From: Sporosarcina oncorhynchi
GTDB taxonomy: Bacteria; Bacillota; Bacilli; Bacillales_A; Planococcaceae
Assembly (NCBI RefSeq): GCF_033304615.1
Contig: NZ_CP129118.1
Location: 1,360,001-1,424,000 of the forward strand
Length of the DNA: 64,000 nt
Direction of reading: 5' to 3'
Positions 47,236 to 57,734 of the stretch are shown here, piece after piece. Position numbers and translations under genes: made by a program. Under the pieces are notes generated by a model. That model did not search any database and was not told the origin of the DNA. It saw only the letters and a program-made list of their open reading frames with translations. Numbering within the stretch: position 1 is the stretch's first letter; every line of letters begins with the position of its first letter.

Positions 47236-47247
47236 GAGGCGAATTAA

Positions 47248-47913
47248 ATGGAACACAATGAAATTGGCATTAAAGCCCTTCAAGACGGGAATTTTGAAAA
47301 AGCAATAGAGGCATTCATGAAAGCTGCTGAAGAGGAACCGGAAAATCCAGTTGGTTATATTAATCTTGGAAACGTATTTGCATCTGCGGGAGATTCTGAA
47401 AGAGCTGAACGATTTTTCCAAAAAGCCATTACGTTAGACGAAAAGGCTGGATCAGCTTTTTATGGATTAGCGAATCTCTATTTTTCGAACGAACGATTTG
47501 AAGAAGCTGCAAAATTATATGAAAAAGCGATCCGAACAGGTCTTGACGAAGCGGATGCTTATTTCATGCTTGCAAAAAGCCTTAACCACTCAGGAACAAG
47601 TAAGTTGGCGTTGCCTTATATGCAACGTGCTGCAGAGTTGGCGCCGACAGATTTGGAGATCCGTTTATCCTACGGTATTCTACTAGCAGAAATGGAACTG
47701 TTTAAAGAAGCTGGCCAGGAATTCTCTTTTATTCTGTTAAATGACCCGGATCATGCCGATGCCCATTATAATATGGGTGTTTTGTATGCGGTATCGACTG
47801 ACCGCAAAGACGATGCGCTCCATCACTTGGAAAAGGCGTATACACTTGAACCCGAGCATACACAAGCGCGGTATATTTACGATATGATCAAGTTGGGCGA
47901 ACAGTCTTCCTAA
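47248..47913 (+). CDS. TPR-repeat protein (YrrB-like)
   Basis: 221 residues made almost entirely of tetratricopeptide repeats (about six; e.g. 'GIKALQDGNFEKAIEAFMKA', 'GYINLGNVFASAGDSERAER', 'AFYGLANLYFSNERFEEAAK'). TPRs form helical scaffolds for protein partners. B. subtilis has yrrB in this place, between mnmA and recD2. The partner is unknown. 12 bases after mnmA with GAGGCGAA upstream. Confidence 0.88.
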   Translation: MEHNEIGIKALQDGNFEKAIEAFMKAAEEEPENPVGYINLGNVFASAGDSERAERFFQKAITLDEKAGSAFYGLANLYFSNERFEEAAKLYEKAIRTGLDEADAYFMLAKSLNHSGTSKLALPYMQRAAELAPTDLEIRLSYGILLAEMELFKEAGQEFSFILLNDPDHADAHYNMGVLYAVSTDRKDDALHHLEKAYTLEPEHTQARYIYDMIKLGEQSS

Positions 47914-47938
47914 GTATATATGCTAGGCGGTGAACTGA

Positions 47939-50416
47939 ATGACACAGCATACTGGACAAGCTGCGAGTGACGAGGCGGTTTTTATCGTCGGAAGACCGGT
48001 CGTGACGATTTTTCATAATCCTGACAATCTGTTTTCAATCGTTAAGATGAAAATAACAAAAACGAACAGCGGATATGAGGACAAGGAAATCGTTATTAAA
48101 GGCAGCTTCCCGCCACTTGCGAATGAAGAAGATTATCGGCTAACCGGAAGACTTGTCAATCATGCAACATATGGCAAGCAATTTGATGTGCATACATTTA
48201 CAAAGGAAATGCCCGAAACAGAAACAGGTATCGTCCACTATCTTTCCGGCGACCTGTTTCCCGGCATTGGCCGCAAAACTGCTGATACCATCGTCAAGAA
48301 ATTAGGCAAAGATGCCATTAAAAAGATTTTGGCAGACCGTTCTGTACTCGATCTTGTCCCTAGGCTTTCTGAAGATAAGAAAGATACACTCGTCACCGTC
48401 CTTCAGGAAAACCTCGGACTGGAACGGAGTATGGTGCAATTGAACGAATGGGGATTCGGACCTCAGTTGTCTATGCGCATTTACCAGACATACCGTGAAG
48501 AGGTACTAGAGCTTTTGAGGGAAAACCCATTCAGACTGATCGAAGATATCGAAGGAATCGGGTTTCAGCGAGCCGACGAACTTGGCAGGCAACTTGGGAT
48601 TACAGGGAAGCATCCGTCCAGAGTGAAAGCAGCCATCTTACATACGTTAAATCAGGCAGTTCAATCATCAGGTCATGTCTATTTGGAAGCAGATAGAATT
48701 TTGCCTGAAGTGAAAGGCTTATTAGAAGCGAGCCAAAATGAAGAAGTATCGTTCCAAGATATCTCGCGGGCAGTAATCGAGCTGGTGGAAGAAGGAAGAC
48801 TATCTGGAGAAGGGCGTAAATTATATATCCCTTCCTTATACTTCTCTGAAATCGGCATTGCCAGCAAGTTGGAACGTTTATTGGAAAACGATTTATCGGA
48901 TACATTTCCAGTTTCTGAAATTCGAAAAGCTATTGGTGAAGCGGAGGAGCGTCTTGAAGTCAGTTATGCTGAAACGCAAGTAGCGGCGATTGAAAAAGCC
49001 CTTCATTCTCCAGTCATGATTTTGACAGGCGGGCCCGGAACAGGGAAAACAACCGTCATACGTGGACTAGTGGAAGTGTATGCAGAATTGCATGGCTTGT
49101 CATTGGATCCGAAAGTGTACGCGCAAAAAGAGGAAACGTTTCCAATTGTTCTTGCGGCTCCTACAGGCAGGGCCGCCAAAAGGATGTCAGAATCGACAGG
49201 TTTACCTGCCATGACAATTCATCGGTTGCTTGGTTTCAACGGTCAAGAGAAAGAGGATGCAACCGGCAAGGAAGTGGAAGGAAGGCTCATCATTATCGAT
49301 GAAATGTCGATGGTCGATACATGGCTTGCGCATCAATTATTGAAAGCGTTGGATAATGACATCCAGATTCTTTTTGTAGGCGATCAGGATCAGTTGCCAC
49401 CAGTTGGCCCAGGGCAAGTATTGAGAGATATGCTGGACTCTGGCAAGATCCCTGTTGTTGAACTGACAGAAATTTATCGGCAAAGCGAAGGTTCAACCAT
49501 AATCGAGATGGCTCATATGATTAAGAATTCTACGATGACAGGTGATATTACACAGAAAACAGGGGACCGTTCGTTTATAAAGGCGAATGGCGATCAAATT
49601 CTCGTAGCTGTCGAGAAGATTTTGAAAAACGCATTGTCAAAAGGTCATTCCATCAAAAATATCCAAGTGCTCGCTCCGATGTATAAAGGGCCAGCAGGCA
49701 TCGATGGATTGAACAAAATGATTCAGCAGATGGTCAATCCCCCTGGTCCTGACCGAAAAGAAGTTGTATTCGGAGAAGTCGTCTACCGAATCGGTGACAA
49801 AGTTTTGCAACTTGTCAATCAACCCGAGAGCAATGTGTTCAATGGTGATATGGGGGAAGTTATTTCCATCATTAAAGCAAAAGAAACCGTTGATAAAAAA
49901 GAGCTGCTCATCGTTTCCTATGACGGTATAGAAGTGGAGTACGAACGGAATGATTTGAAACAGATTACACTCGCCTACTGTTGCTCTATCCATAAATCAC
50001 AAGGAAGTGAATTTCCGATTGTCATCATGCCTGTTGTGCGTGGCTATCGTAAAATGCTTCGCAGAAATTTGCTGTATACCGGCATTACACGGGCAAAGGA
50101 CTTCCTTATCCTGTGTGGAGAGCCCGAGGAGTTCAAAATCGGTATTAACCGCACAGATGAATTGGAACGTCAGACGACTTTGAAAGAGCGTTTGCGAAAA
50201 GATCTCATTACCGAAATGGTCGATGAAGGGGACAGTGCCTTAGAAGAGACGACTGTGGCAAAGTCTGAAGTGAATACTACTGAGGTTGTTGCGAACGGGG
50301 AAGAACGGGAAATCACAAGAGATTACCGGTTGACAATGGATACAATCTTAGGAATTGATCCGATGATTGGCATGCACGGAGTGACACCAAACGACTTCGT
50401 TAACTCGATGGATTGA
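47939..50416 (+). CDS. recD2: ATP-dependent DNA helicase RecD2 (YrrC)
   Basis: 825 residues. SF1B 5'-3' helicase without RecBC. N-terminal domain and helix-hairpin-helix region (about 85-200, 'GDLFPGIGRKTADTIV'), then Walker A 'LTGGPGTGKTTVI', Walker B 'IIIDEMSMVDTW' and C-terminal motif VI 'LLYTGITRAKDFLILCG'. Roles in replication fork and repair control. The promoter of the next transcript overlaps its stop codon. Confidence 0.96.
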   Translation: MTQHTGQAASDEAVFIVGRPVVTIFHNPDNLFSIVKMKITKTNSGYEDKEIVIKGSFPPLANEEDYRLTGRLVNHATYGKQFDVHTFTKEMPETETGIVHYLSGDLFPGIGRKTADTIVKKLGKDAIKKILADRSVLDLVPRLSEDKKDTLVTVLQENLGLERSMVQLNEWGFGPQLSMRIYQTYREEVLELLRENPFRLIEDIEGIGFQRADELGRQLGITGKHPSRVKAAILHTLNQAVQSSGHVYLEADRILPEVKGLLEASQNEEVSFQDISRAVIELVEEGRLSGEGRKLYIPSLYFSEIGIASKLERLLENDLSDTFPVSEIRKAIGEAEERLEVSYAETQVAAIEKALHSPVMILTGGPGTGKTTVIRGLVEVYAELHGLSLDPKVYAQKEETFPIVLAAPTGRAAKRMSESTGLPAMTIHRLLGFNGQEKEDATGKEVEGRLIIIDEMSMVDTWLAHQLLKALDNDIQILFVGDQDQLPPVGPGQVLRDMLDSGKIPVVELTEIYRQSEGSTIIEMAHMIKNSTMTGDITQKTGDRSFIKANGDQILVAVEKILKNALSKGHSIKNIQVLAPMYKGPAGIDGLNKMIQQMVNPPGPDRKEVVFGEVVYRIGDKVLQLVNQPESNVFNGDMGEVISIIKAKETVDKKELLIVSYDGIEVEYERNDLKQITLAYCCSIHKSQGSEFPIVIMPVVRGYRKMLRRNLLYTGITRAKDFLILCGEPEEFKIGINRTDELERQTTLKERLRKDLITEMVDEGDSALEETTVAKSEVNTTEVVANGEEREITRDYRLTMDTILGIDPMIGMHGVTPNDFVNSMD

Positions 50417-50441
50417 CAGTTGGTCCGCTTTTACCTATAAT
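50413..50441 (+). promoter_or_regulatory. Consensus sigma-A promoter of the alaS T-box transcript
   Basis: Perfect TTGACA (50413-50418, overlapping the recD2 stop), 17-bp spacer, perfect TATAAT (50436-50441). The transcript would start near 50448. Confidence 0.85.
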
Positions 50442-50447
50442 CCAAAG

Positions 50448-50676
50448 TAACATAGTAAAATTCGTTGACGGAGAAAGTACGCTTTTGACTGAGTTTAGAA
50501 AGGAATCCCTTGGCTGTAAGGATTCCCTTAGTCATCTGACAGAAAGCTACTCCTGAGTGCAACTGATCCTTGCCGTTCGCCGCGTTATGGCTTCTTGAGA
50601 TACCAGTCTGACTGGTAAATTAGGGTGGTACCACGAAATGTCTTCGTCCCTTGTACAGGGGCGGGGACTTTTTTAT
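50448..50676 (+). promoter_or_regulatory. T-box leader of alaS
   Basis: The leader starts with stem I sequence TTGACGGAGAAAGTACGC and contains the T-box TTAGGGTGGTACCACGA (50620-50636). A likely specifier GCT (Ala) is at 50546-50548 in 'GAAAGCTACTCCTGAGTGC'. A terminator stem (GTCTTCGTCCCT... /...GGGGCGGGGAC) with T run ends at about 50675. Uncharged tRNA-Ala should induce read-through into alaS. Specifier read by eye. Confidence 0.92.
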
Positions 50677-50745
50677 TTCCCTTGAATAGGATCTTGCTTC
50701 AACGATCAGCAGAAATGAAATAACGACCATTAGGAGGAATAGACA

Positions 50746-53379
50746 ATGAAACAATTGACAGCTGCAGAAATACGTAAAATGTTCCTAGACTACTTTAAAG
50801 AATTTGGCCATGACGTAGAGCCTTCTGCACCTCTTGTCCCAATCGATGATGCTTCTCTATTGTGGATTAATAGCGGTGTGGCGACGCTGAAAAAGTACTT
50901 TGATGGAAGAGTTGTTCCAACGAACCCGCGTATCGTCAATGCACAAAAGTCAATCCGTACAAATGATATCGAAAACGTAGGCAAGACAGCACGCCATCAT
51001 ACGTTCTTCGAAATGCTCGGTAATTTTTCAATCGGCGATTACTTCAAAGAAGAAGCAATCATACGGGCATGGGATTTCCTGACGAATGAAAAATGGATCG
51101 GTTTTGATCCTGAACTTCTTTCCGTTACGGTCCATCCGGAAGATGAAGAAGCCTATGCCATCTGGAGAGACAAAGTTGAAATACCAGAAGAACGAATCAT
51201 TCGACTTGAAGGGAACTTCTGGGACATTGGAGAAGGTCCAAGTGGCCCGAACTCTGAAATCTTCTATGACAGAGGCCCTTCCTATGGGAACGACTTTACG
51301 GATCCGGAATTGTATCCAGGCGGTGAAAATGACCGCTATCTTGAAATTTGGAACTTAGTTTTCTCAGAATTTAACCATAATCCGGATCATACGTACACGC
51401 CACTTCCGAAGAAGAATATTGATACTGGAATGGGACTTGAAAGGATGGCAAGTGTTATCCAAAATGTGCCGACAAATTTCGACACGGATTTGTTCATGCC
51501 AATCATCCATGCTGTTGAAAATGTATCAGGTGAAAAGTATGGCGAAAATGATGTGAAGGATACTGCTTTTAAAGTCGTTGCCGACCATATTCGTACGGTC
51601 GCATTTGCAATTGGTGATGGTGCGCTGCCATCAAACGAAGGACGTGGCTATGTGCTGCGAAGATTGCTCAGAAGAGCGGTCAGATTCGCAAAACAGATTG
51701 GTATCCACAAACCGTTCATGTATGGCTTAGTACCTGTTGTAGGGGAGATTATGAAAGACTTCTATCCTGAAGTGCAGGAGAAAGAATCCTTCATTATGAA
51801 AGTCATCAAAAATGAAGAAGATCGTTTCCATGAAACGTTGAACGAAGGATTATCGATACTCACGAATGTTATCGACAAAGCTAAGGCTTCGGGAACTATG
51901 AAAGTGTCTGGAGCGGATGCATTCAGATTGTACGATACGTATGGTTTCCCATTCGAATTGACGGAAGAATTTGCTGAAGAAGCTGAAGTGACAGTCGATC
52001 GTGACGGTTTTGATGAAGAGATGAACAATCAACGAAACCGTGCCCGCGCTGCGCGTCAATCCGTGGATTCAATGAGTGTCCAGTCTGGAGTATTAGGTAA
52101 TATTCATACAGATAGTGAATTTATTGGGTATGACCAGTTAAAATCCGAGTCGAAGATTGTCGCATTATTGCATAACGGTGAATTGGTTGCCCATGCATCA
52201 GAAGGTGAAGAGATTCAGTTCATGCTAGATTATACGCCGTTTTATGCTGAAAGCGGTGGCCAGGTCGCGGATAAAGGGACGTTGACTAGCGATACATTCA
52301 TCATAGATGTGAAAGATGTGAAGAAAGCACCGAATGGACAGCATTTGCATACGGGTTCTGTTAAAACAGGTGAAGTGACGAACGATACGCCCGTTGTTGC
52401 TGAAGTGGATGTCCAATCAAGAAACCTGACCGTCAAAAACCATACTGCAACTCATCTTCTCCATAAAGCGTTAAAAATGGTGCTTGGTGAACATGTCAAT
52501 CAGGCGGGTTCCTATGTCGGTCCGGACAGATTGCGTTTTGACTTCTCGCATTTCGGCCAAGTGACAAAAGAAGAACTGGAAAAGATTGAAGCGATTGTCA
52601 ACGAAAAAATCTGGAAGGATATTTCTGTTGAAATTGCACAGAGACCAATCAGTGAAGCGAAAGAAATGGGCGCTATGGCACTTTTCGGAGAGAAATACGG
52701 CGATATCGTACGGGTCGTGACTGTAGGAGATTTCTCTTTGGAACTGTGTGGCGGTTGTCACGTTACTGCGACATCATCAATCGGTTTATTCAAAATTGAA
52801 TCTGAAAGTGGTATTGGTGCTGGTACAAGAAGAATAGAAGCGGTGACCGGAAAGCAGGCATATCATTCATTCAAAGAAGAAGAGGCTCTGTTGACAGAAG
52901 CGTCGGCGTTACTAAAATCAAACACGAAAGATCTTGTATCGAAAGTGAATGCAACCTTAGCAGAAATGAAGGAATTGCAACGGGAGAACGATTCATTATC
53001 AGCGAAACTTGGCAATAGCCAATTAACTGATATACTTGCATCTGCTCAACAAATCGATGATGTGACAGTCCTGTCAGCGAGAGTTGACGTCAAGGATAAT
53101 AATGGGCTCCGTCAGATGATTGATGAGTTAAAACAAAAACTAGTTAAAGGGGTCATTGTACTCGGAGCTGAAGCGGATGGAAAAGTAATGCTCGCGACAG
53201 GCGTGACAGATGATTTGAAAAACGGGAACTTTCATGCAGGGAAAATCGTCAATCATGTAGCGTCTCTTTGCGGAGGAAAGGGTGGAGGTCGCCCAGATAT
53301 GGCAATGGCTGGAGCGAAAGATGCTTCTAAACTTGATGAAGCACTTCAATCCGTGTATGATTATGTCAAATCCGTTTAA
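50746..53379 (+). CDS. alaS: Alanyl-tRNA synthetase
   Basis: 877 residues. Class II catalytic core with '[17 protein letters not shown]' and '[19 protein letters not shown]', the editing domain zinc site (HTATH in '[12 protein letters not shown]' and 'CGGCHVTA') and the C-terminal DHHA1 domain with '[17 protein letters not shown]'. Charges tRNA-Ala and edits Ser/Gly mistakes. Its T-box leader ends 70 bases upstream and AGGAGG precedes the ATG. Confidence 0.98.
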   Translation: MKQLTAAEIRKMFLDYFKEFGHDVEPSAPLVPIDDASLLWINSGVATLKKYFDGRVVPTNPRIVNAQKSIRTNDIENVGKTARHHTFFEMLGNFSIGDYFKEEAIIRAWDFLTNEKWIGFDPELLSVTVHPEDEEAYAIWRDKVEIPEERIIRLEGNFWDIGEGPSGPNSEIFYDRGPSYGNDFTDPELYPGGENDRYLEIWNLVFSEFNHNPDHTYTPLPKKNIDTGMGLERMASVIQNVPTNFDTDLFMPIIHAVENVSGEKYGENDVKDTAFKVVADHIRTVAFAIGDGALPSNEGRGYVLRRLLRRAVRFAKQIGIHKPFMYGLVPVVGEIMKDFYPEVQEKESFIMKVIKNEEDRFHETLNEGLSILTNVIDKAKASGTMKVSGADAFRLYDTYGFPFELTEEFAEEAEVTVDRDGFDEEMNNQRNRARAARQSVDSMSVQSGVLGNIHTDSEFIGYDQLKSESKIVALLHNGELVAHASEGEEIQFMLDYTPFYAESGGQVADKGTLTSDTFIIDVKDVKKAPNGQHLHTGSVKTGEVTNDTPVVAEVDVQSRNLTVKNHTATHLLHKALKMVLGEHVNQAGSYVGPDRLRFDFSHFGQVTKEELEKIEAIVNEKIWKDISVEIAQRPISEAKEMGAMALFGEKYGDIVRVVTVGDFSLELCGGCHVTATSSIGLFKIESESGIGAGTRRIEAVTGKQAYHSFKEEEALLTEASALLKSNTKDLVSKVNATLAEMKELQRENDSLSAKLGNSQLTDILASAQQIDDVTVLSARVDVKDNNGLRQMIDELKQKLVKGVIVLGAEADGKVMLATGVTDDLKNGNFHAGKIVNHVASLCGGKGGGRPDMAMAGAKDASKLDEALQSVYDYVKSV

Positions 53380-53460
53380 GCGGAAATGCAACTCGGGTAT
53401 AGAGTAAGTGGGAAAGGTATCCGGTTTGTGAACGGACGATTGGAAAGCGGGGTGTCGACT

Positions 53461-53733
53461 ATGAATTCATACGACAAGACGATGAAATTCAACTTTCCTG
53501 AAGAATCCATGGAGCAAGAAGTGCAACAGGTCATGCTTCATGTACATTCAGCACTCGAGGATAAGGGCTATAATCCGATCAATCAAATTGTCGGTTACCT
53601 CCTTTCGGGCGATCCGGCGTACATTCCTCGTCACTATGAAGCACGTAACCTAATCCGCAAATTGGAGAGGGACGAGATTCTTGAGGAACTGGTGAAGTTT
53701 TATATCCGTGAGAACAGAGGTAAGTCGAATTGA
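53461..53733 (+). CDS. ireB: IreB family protein (UPF0297, YrzL)
   Basis: 90 residues from the ATG at 53461; the open frame extends 25 codons upstream but the family begins '[12 protein letters not shown]'. The conserved '[20 protein letters not shown]' and '[10 protein letters not shown]' are present. IreB is a small substrate of the Ser/Thr kinase IreK in Enterococcus, linked to cephalosporin tolerance; in Bacillus the role is open. Four-base overlap with yqgF, an order conserved across Firmicutes after alaS. Confidence 0.95.
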   Translation: MNSYDKTMKFNFPEESMEQEVQQVMLHVHSALEDKGYNPINQIVGYLLSGDPAYIPRHYEARNLIRKLERDEILEELVKFYIRENRGKSN

Positions 53734-54149
53734 GGACAATGGGATTGGATGTAGGTTCCAAAACGGTCGGAATTGCGATTAGCGATGCACTTGGGTGGAC
53801 AGCCCAAGGCATCGAAACGATCAAAATTGATGAAAGTTCCGGCCATTTTGGTATGGAACGAATTCAGGAGCTTGTTACTGAATATGTGGTGACTTCATTT
53901 GTTGTCGGTTATCCGAAAAACATGAATAACTCGATCGGGCCTAGAGGAGAAGCTTCTGAAAAGTATGCTGAGCTGTTAAAAGAGACATACGGTCATCCAG
54001 TTGTGCTTTGGGATGAGCGTTTGACAACTATGGCAGCGGAACGCATGCTGATCGATGCGGACGTCAGCAGGAAAAAAAGAAAGACTGTCATCGATAAGAT
54101 GGCGGCAGTCATGATACTCCAAGGGTATCTTGATTCAAAAAATAGATGA
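53730..54149 (+). CDS. yqgF: Putative Holliday junction resolvase / pre-16S rRNA nuclease YqgF
   Basis: 139 residues from a TTG overlapping the ireB stop, with AGAGG upstream. RNase H-like fold: '[16 protein letters not shown]', '[16 protein letters not shown]' and '[15 protein letters not shown]'. The family (RuvX/YrrK) processes the 5' end of 16S rRNA and may resolve junctions. Confidence 0.95.
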   Translation: MRTMGLDVGSKTVGIAISDALGWTAQGIETIKIDESSGHFGMERIQELVTEYVVTSFVVGYPKNMNNSIGPRGEASEKYAELLKETYGHPVVLWDERLTTMAAERMLIDADVSRKKRKTVIDKMAAVMILQGYLDSKNR

Positions 54150-54160
54150 GGTGATTTGAG

Positions 54161-54463
54161 ATGGAACATGGACAAGAGACAATGACAGTAGTGGACGAGC
54201 ACGGACAAGAACACGTTTGTGAAGTGATTTTCACATTCGATTCGGAAGACTTCGGGAAATCCTATGTACTTTATCATATTCTAGGTGAAGAAGAAGCGGG
54301 CGATGACGAAGAAGTGGAAATCCACGCTTCAGCATTTATTCCTTCTGAAGATAAGGAAGATGGCGAATTATTGCCGATCGAAACAGACGAAGAGTGGGAC
54401 ATGATTGAAGAAATGCTTAACACTTTCCTAGCTGAAGAAGACGAGGAAGAAGACGAAGAGTAA
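54161..54463 (+). CDS. yrzB: DUF1292 acidic protein (YrzB)
   Basis: 100 residues, strongly acidic with an Asp/Glu-rich C-terminus ('EEDEEEDEE'). The DUF1292 core '[18 protein letters not shown]...[11 protein letters not shown]' is intact. Function unknown; the gene follows ireB-yqgF throughout Firmicutes. Followed by a terminator. Confidence 0.93.
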   Translation: MEHGQETMTVVDEHGQEHVCEVIFTFDSEDFGKSYVLYHILGEEEAGDDEEVEIHASAFIPSEDKEDGELLPIETDEEWDMIEEMLNTFLAEEDEEEDEE

Positions 54464-54479
54464 TTCATATGTGCACGGG

Positions 54480-54510
54480 ACGGAATGGTGCAAGGCCATT
54501 CCGTTTTTTT
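54480..54510 (+). terminator. Intrinsic terminator after the DUF1292 gene
   Basis: Perfect stem ACGGAATGG/CCATTCCGT with a 6-base loop and T run. Ends the alaS-ireB-yqgF-yrzB transcript. Confidence 0.9.
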
Positions 54511-54597
54511 CACTGTTAAGAATTATTGAAACCTAAAATATTTATATTCGTTCAAAACGATCAAACAAAGAAATCGTTTGAAATGAGGTAGCGCTAT

Positions 54598-55716
54598 ATG
54601 GACAATGGCTCCAAAAAAGACTTGATGTTCGAGAAGATGATTGAAAAGAAAAAAGAAGTAAAAATTGTCAGGCGTATCGTTTTTGTTATCGCTCTTGTGA
54701 TTCTCATTGGAGGGCTAATAGGCGGCCGCGCAATTTATAAGTACATAAGCGAATCGCTTCAACCGGCTGACCCGGAAGCGGAAGAAATCATTGAAATTGA
54801 AATTCCAATTGGTTCAGGTTTGACGTCAATCTCAAAAATGCTTGAAGATGAGGGCATTATTAAAGACGCCAGAATCTTTAAATACTATGCGAAGTTCAAT
54901 AATGAATCACAGTTCCAAGCGGGTTCTTACGGATTGACGAAAGCGATGACACTGGATGAGTTGATTCAAAGCTTGAAAACGGGAAAAGTCTACAGGACAC
55001 CTGTGTTCACAATGACCGTGCCTGAAGGATTGACATTGGACCAAATTGCTAAAGTCGTTGAAAAACGAATTGGTATTAAAGAACAAGAATTTCTAGATTA
55101 CGTTAACAGTGAAGAGACGATAGAGGGATTGATGAGCAGATATCCTACGATCTTATCAGATGAAATTCTAAGTGAAGATGTGAAGTATCCACTGGAAGGC
55201 TATCTATTCCCAGCAACTTATCCTTTTTTTGAAGAAAAACCATCGTTAGAAATGGTCGTCACAACAATGCTGGACGCTACAGCTACCAACTTGACACCAT
55301 ACATTTCGTACTTGGAGAACAATGAAAAATCTGTCCATTGGCTATTGACGTTTGCCAGTCTTCTGGAGAGAGAAGCAACTGCCACAACTGATCGGCAAAC
55401 AATTGCCAGCATTTTCTACAATCGTTTGAAAATCGATATGGCCTTACAAACCGACCCGACTGTTCTTTATGCATTAGGTGAACATAAAGATCGTGTATTA
55501 TATTCGGACCTCGAAGTTCAAGATCCTTATAATACGTATGTAAATACAGGACTACCTCCAGGCCCGATTGCGAACGCAGGTCGATCATCAATAGAAGCAG
55601 TTATCGATCCTTCGACGACTGATTATTTGTATTTCCTTGCAGGTTATGATGGTGAAAATCATTACGCCAAAACCTATGATGAACATTTGGCAAATCGGGC
55701 TAAATATAGACCGTAA
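54598..55716 (+). CDS. mltG: Endolytic transglycosylase MltG (YceG-like)
   Basis: 372 residues. A cytoplasmic basic start and one membrane helix (about 25-45) are followed by LysM-like and YceG domains; 'TVPEGLTLDQIA', the catalytic glutamate in 'FASLLEREA' and the C-terminal 'TGLPPGPIANAGRSSI' are present. MltG cuts nascent glycan strands and is thought to end their elongation. Orthologue of B. subtilis yrrL at the same position. Confidence 0.93.
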   Translation: MDNGSKKDLMFEKMIEKKKEVKIVRRIVFVIALVILIGGLIGGRAIYKYISESLQPADPEAEEIIEIEIPIGSGLTSISKMLEDEGIIKDARIFKYYAKFNNESQFQAGSYGLTKAMTLDELIQSLKTGKVYRTPVFTMTVPEGLTLDQIAKVVEKRIGIKEQEFLDYVNSEETIEGLMSRYPTILSDEILSEDVKYPLEGYLFPATYPFFEEKPSLEMVVTTMLDATATNLTPYISYLENNEKSVHWLLTFASLLEREATATTDRQTIASIFYNRLKIDMALQTDPTVLYALGEHKDRVLYSDLEVQDPYNTYVNTGLPPGPIANAGRSSIEAVIDPSTTDYLYFLAGYDGENHYAKTYDEHLANRAKYRP

Positions 55717-55760
55717 GAGTTCGGTGTAATCGAGGTAAATTGATAGGAAGTGGAAAAAAC

Positions 55761-56402
55761 TTGAATGAGTATGAAGACTATATAGCGGGCTTCTCAGAAC
55801 TGTCGAATCCTTTACTACAGGAGATGGAGCAATACGCAGCTTTAAACCATGTGCCAATAATGGATAGGAGCGGTATGGAGACGTTTATTGGTCTGCTTCG
55901 GATTCAGCAACCGAAGCAAATTCTTGAAATCGGAAGCGCAATAGGGTATTCTGCTATCCGGATGGTCGAAGCGCTGCAAAATACTTCAGTTGTAACAATC
56001 GAACGTGATGCTGATCGTTACGTTTCCGCGGTTGACTATATTCGAAGAAGCGGTTTTGAAGACAGAATTACGATTATCGAAGGTGATGCACTAGATTTAG
56101 ATGATGAAGTGCTAAATACCACGGGGTACGATGCTTTGTTTATTGACGCTGCAAAAGGTCAATACAAACGTTTTTTTGAAAAGTACAGTAGACATGTAGC
56201 TCCAGGAGGAGTCATTTACTGTGATAACATGTTCATGCATGGTGCTATTCTTTTAGAGGACGAAGACATTCCAAAGCGAAATCGTACAATGATTAGGAAT
56301 CTAAAAGCGTTTACTGCATGGATTATGCAGCACCCCGCTTATGAAACGTCGCTATTGCCGGTCGGCGACGGAATTTTAATCGCTGTGAAACGTGAAGAGT
56401 AA
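55761..56402 (+). CDS. SAM-dependent O-methyltransferase (YrrM/TrmR-like)
   Basis: 213 residues from the TTG at 55761, preceded by AGGAAGTGG; a TTG at 55740 with a nearer GAGG is the alternative. Class I methyltransferase of the catechol-O-methyltransferase type: '[15 protein letters not shown]', '[19 protein letters not shown]' and 'GGVIYCDNM'. B. subtilis YrrM (TrmR) methylates hydroxyuridine-34 in tRNA and is encoded next to peptidase U32 genes that make the substrate; those genes are missing here. Confidence 0.88.
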   Translation: MNEYEDYIAGFSELSNPLLQEMEQYAALNHVPIMDRSGMETFIGLLRIQQPKQILEIGSAIGYSAIRMVEALQNTSVVTIERDADRYVSAVDYIRRSGFEDRITIIEGDALDLDDEVLNTTGYDALFIDAAKGQYKRFFEKYSRHVAPGGVIYCDNMFMHGAILLEDEDIPKRNRTMIRNLKAFTAWIMQHPAYETSLLPVGDGILIAVKREE

Positions 56403-56451
56403 TTGTCCTTGTGCATACGAGGATATTTGTTATGAGGGAGGAACAACAATA

Positions 56452-57087
56452 GTGAATGAAAAACCTCTTGTCATAGGGATTGCCGGTGGTTCAGGCTCCG
56501 GGAAAACGAGCGTGACAAACCGTATTTACGATGTATTCAAAGAACATTCTGTTGTAGTAATTGAACAGGATTTTTATTATAAAGATCAGTCCCATCTAGA
56601 TTTCGAAGAGAGACTGAGAACGAATTACGATCACCCGCTGGCATTTGATACAGACCATCTAATTCATCATGTAGGCATGCTTTTAAACCGTAAGGCAATC
56701 GATAAACCGGTCTATGATTACGCGCTCCACACGCGTTCGGATCATAAAATCCGTATCGAACCAAAAGATGTCATAATACTTGAAGGTATTTTAGTGCTTG
56801 AAGATGAGCGATTGCGTAATCTGATGGATATTAAACTCTTCGTCGATACAGATGCCGATTTGAGGATTATCAGACGCCTTATGAGAGACATCAATGAACG
56901 TGGCAGGACAATCGATTCAGTAATCGATCAGTACTTGTCCGTCGTCAGGCCGATGCACAATCAATTCATTGAACCGACAAAACGGTATGCGGATATTATC
57001 ATACCTGAAGGCGGACACAATGAAGTCGCTATCGACCTAATGGTAACGAAAATAAAAACAATTCTTGAATATGGAACGAAATTGTAA
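56452..57087 (+). CDS. udk: Uridine kinase
   Basis: 211 residues from the GTG at 56452 after GAGGGAGGAAC; the frame is open 20 codons further upstream. Phosphorylates uridine/cytidine with ATP or GTP. P-loop '[12 protein letters not shown]' and '[10 protein letters not shown]' and '[13 protein letters not shown]' are typical. In B. subtilis the U32 peptidase genes yrrN-yrrO stand between yrrM and udk; here they are absent. Confidence 0.96.
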   Translation: MNEKPLVIGIAGGSGSGKTSVTNRIYDVFKEHSVVVIEQDFYYKDQSHLDFEERLRTNYDHPLAFDTDHLIHHVGMLLNRKAIDKPVYDYALHTRSDHKIRIEPKDVIILEGILVLEDERLRNLMDIKLFVDTDADLRIIRRLMRDINERGRTIDSVIDQYLSVVRPMHNQFIEPTKRYADIIIPEGGHNEVAIDLMVTKIKTILEYGTKL

Positions 57088-57119
57088 TATGATGTAGTCA
57101 GAATTCAATATAAATGATC

Positions 57120-57159
57120 CTATGTCGCATACTTTTAAAAGGGGCGGCATAGTGTTTTT
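57120..57159 (+). terminator. Probable terminator after udk
   Basis: Stem CTATGTCGC/GCGGCATAG (one G-T pair) with a 15-base loop, then TGTTTTT, upstream of greA. Confidence 0.6.
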
Positions 57160-57189
57160 ATGAACAGGAAATATGAGGAGTGTTGTGTG

Positions 57190-57666
57190 ATGGTATCAGA
57201 GAAAAAATATCCAATGACCGCTTCAGGCAAGATGAAGTTAGAAGAAGAGCTTGAATTCCTGAAAACTGTTAAACGTAAAGAAGTAGTAGAGCGTATTAAG
57301 GTAGCCCGTAGTTATGGTGACCTTTCCGAGAACTCCGAATATGATTCCGCGAAAGAGGATCAGGCATTCGTTGAGGGGAAAATTTCTTCACTTGAATCCA
57401 TGATTCGAAATTCCGTCATCATCACTGAAGACGAAAGCAATACTCATGAAGTGCAACTTGGGAAAACGGTTACATTTAAGGAATTGCCAGATGGCGATGA
57501 AGAGACTTACACAATTGTCGGCTCAGCTGAAGCAAATCCGATTGAGGGATTGATTTCCAACGATTCTCCAATTGCAAAAGCATTAATTGGCCGCAGCAAA
57601 GACGATCAAGTGAAGATTATTACGCCTGGTGGAGAAATGTCCGTCGTAATTGTTGAAATCAAGTAA
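57190..57666 (+). CDS. greA: Transcription elongation factor GreA
   Basis: 158 residues from the ATG at 57190 after TGAGGAGTG; an upstream ATG at 57160 gives a non-family N-terminus. Coiled-coil N-terminal domain with '[22 protein letters not shown]' carrying the acidic tip, and C-terminal FKBP-like domain. GreA stimulates RNA polymerase to cleave backtracked transcripts. Confidence 0.97.
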   Translation: MVSEKKYPMTASGKMKLEEELEFLKTVKRKEVVERIKVARSYGDLSENSEYDSAKEDQAFVEGKISSLESMIRNSVIITEDESNTHEVQLGKTVTFKELPDGDEETYTIVGSAEANPIEGLISNDSPIAKALIGRSKDDQVKIITPGGEMSVVIVEIK

Positions 57667-57671
57667 ACTTG

Positions 57672-57709
57672 AACGGCCGCCTGAAAGTAAGGCGGTCTTT
57701 CTTCTTGAA
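57672..57709 (+). terminator. Weak terminator after greA
   Basis: Stem GCCGCCT/AGGCGGT followed by TTTCTTCTT. It lies within 25 bases of the yrrS ribosome-binding site, so some read-through is likely. Confidence 0.5.
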
Positions 57710-57734
57710 AACCAATTTAAAGGGGGACAGCCTG

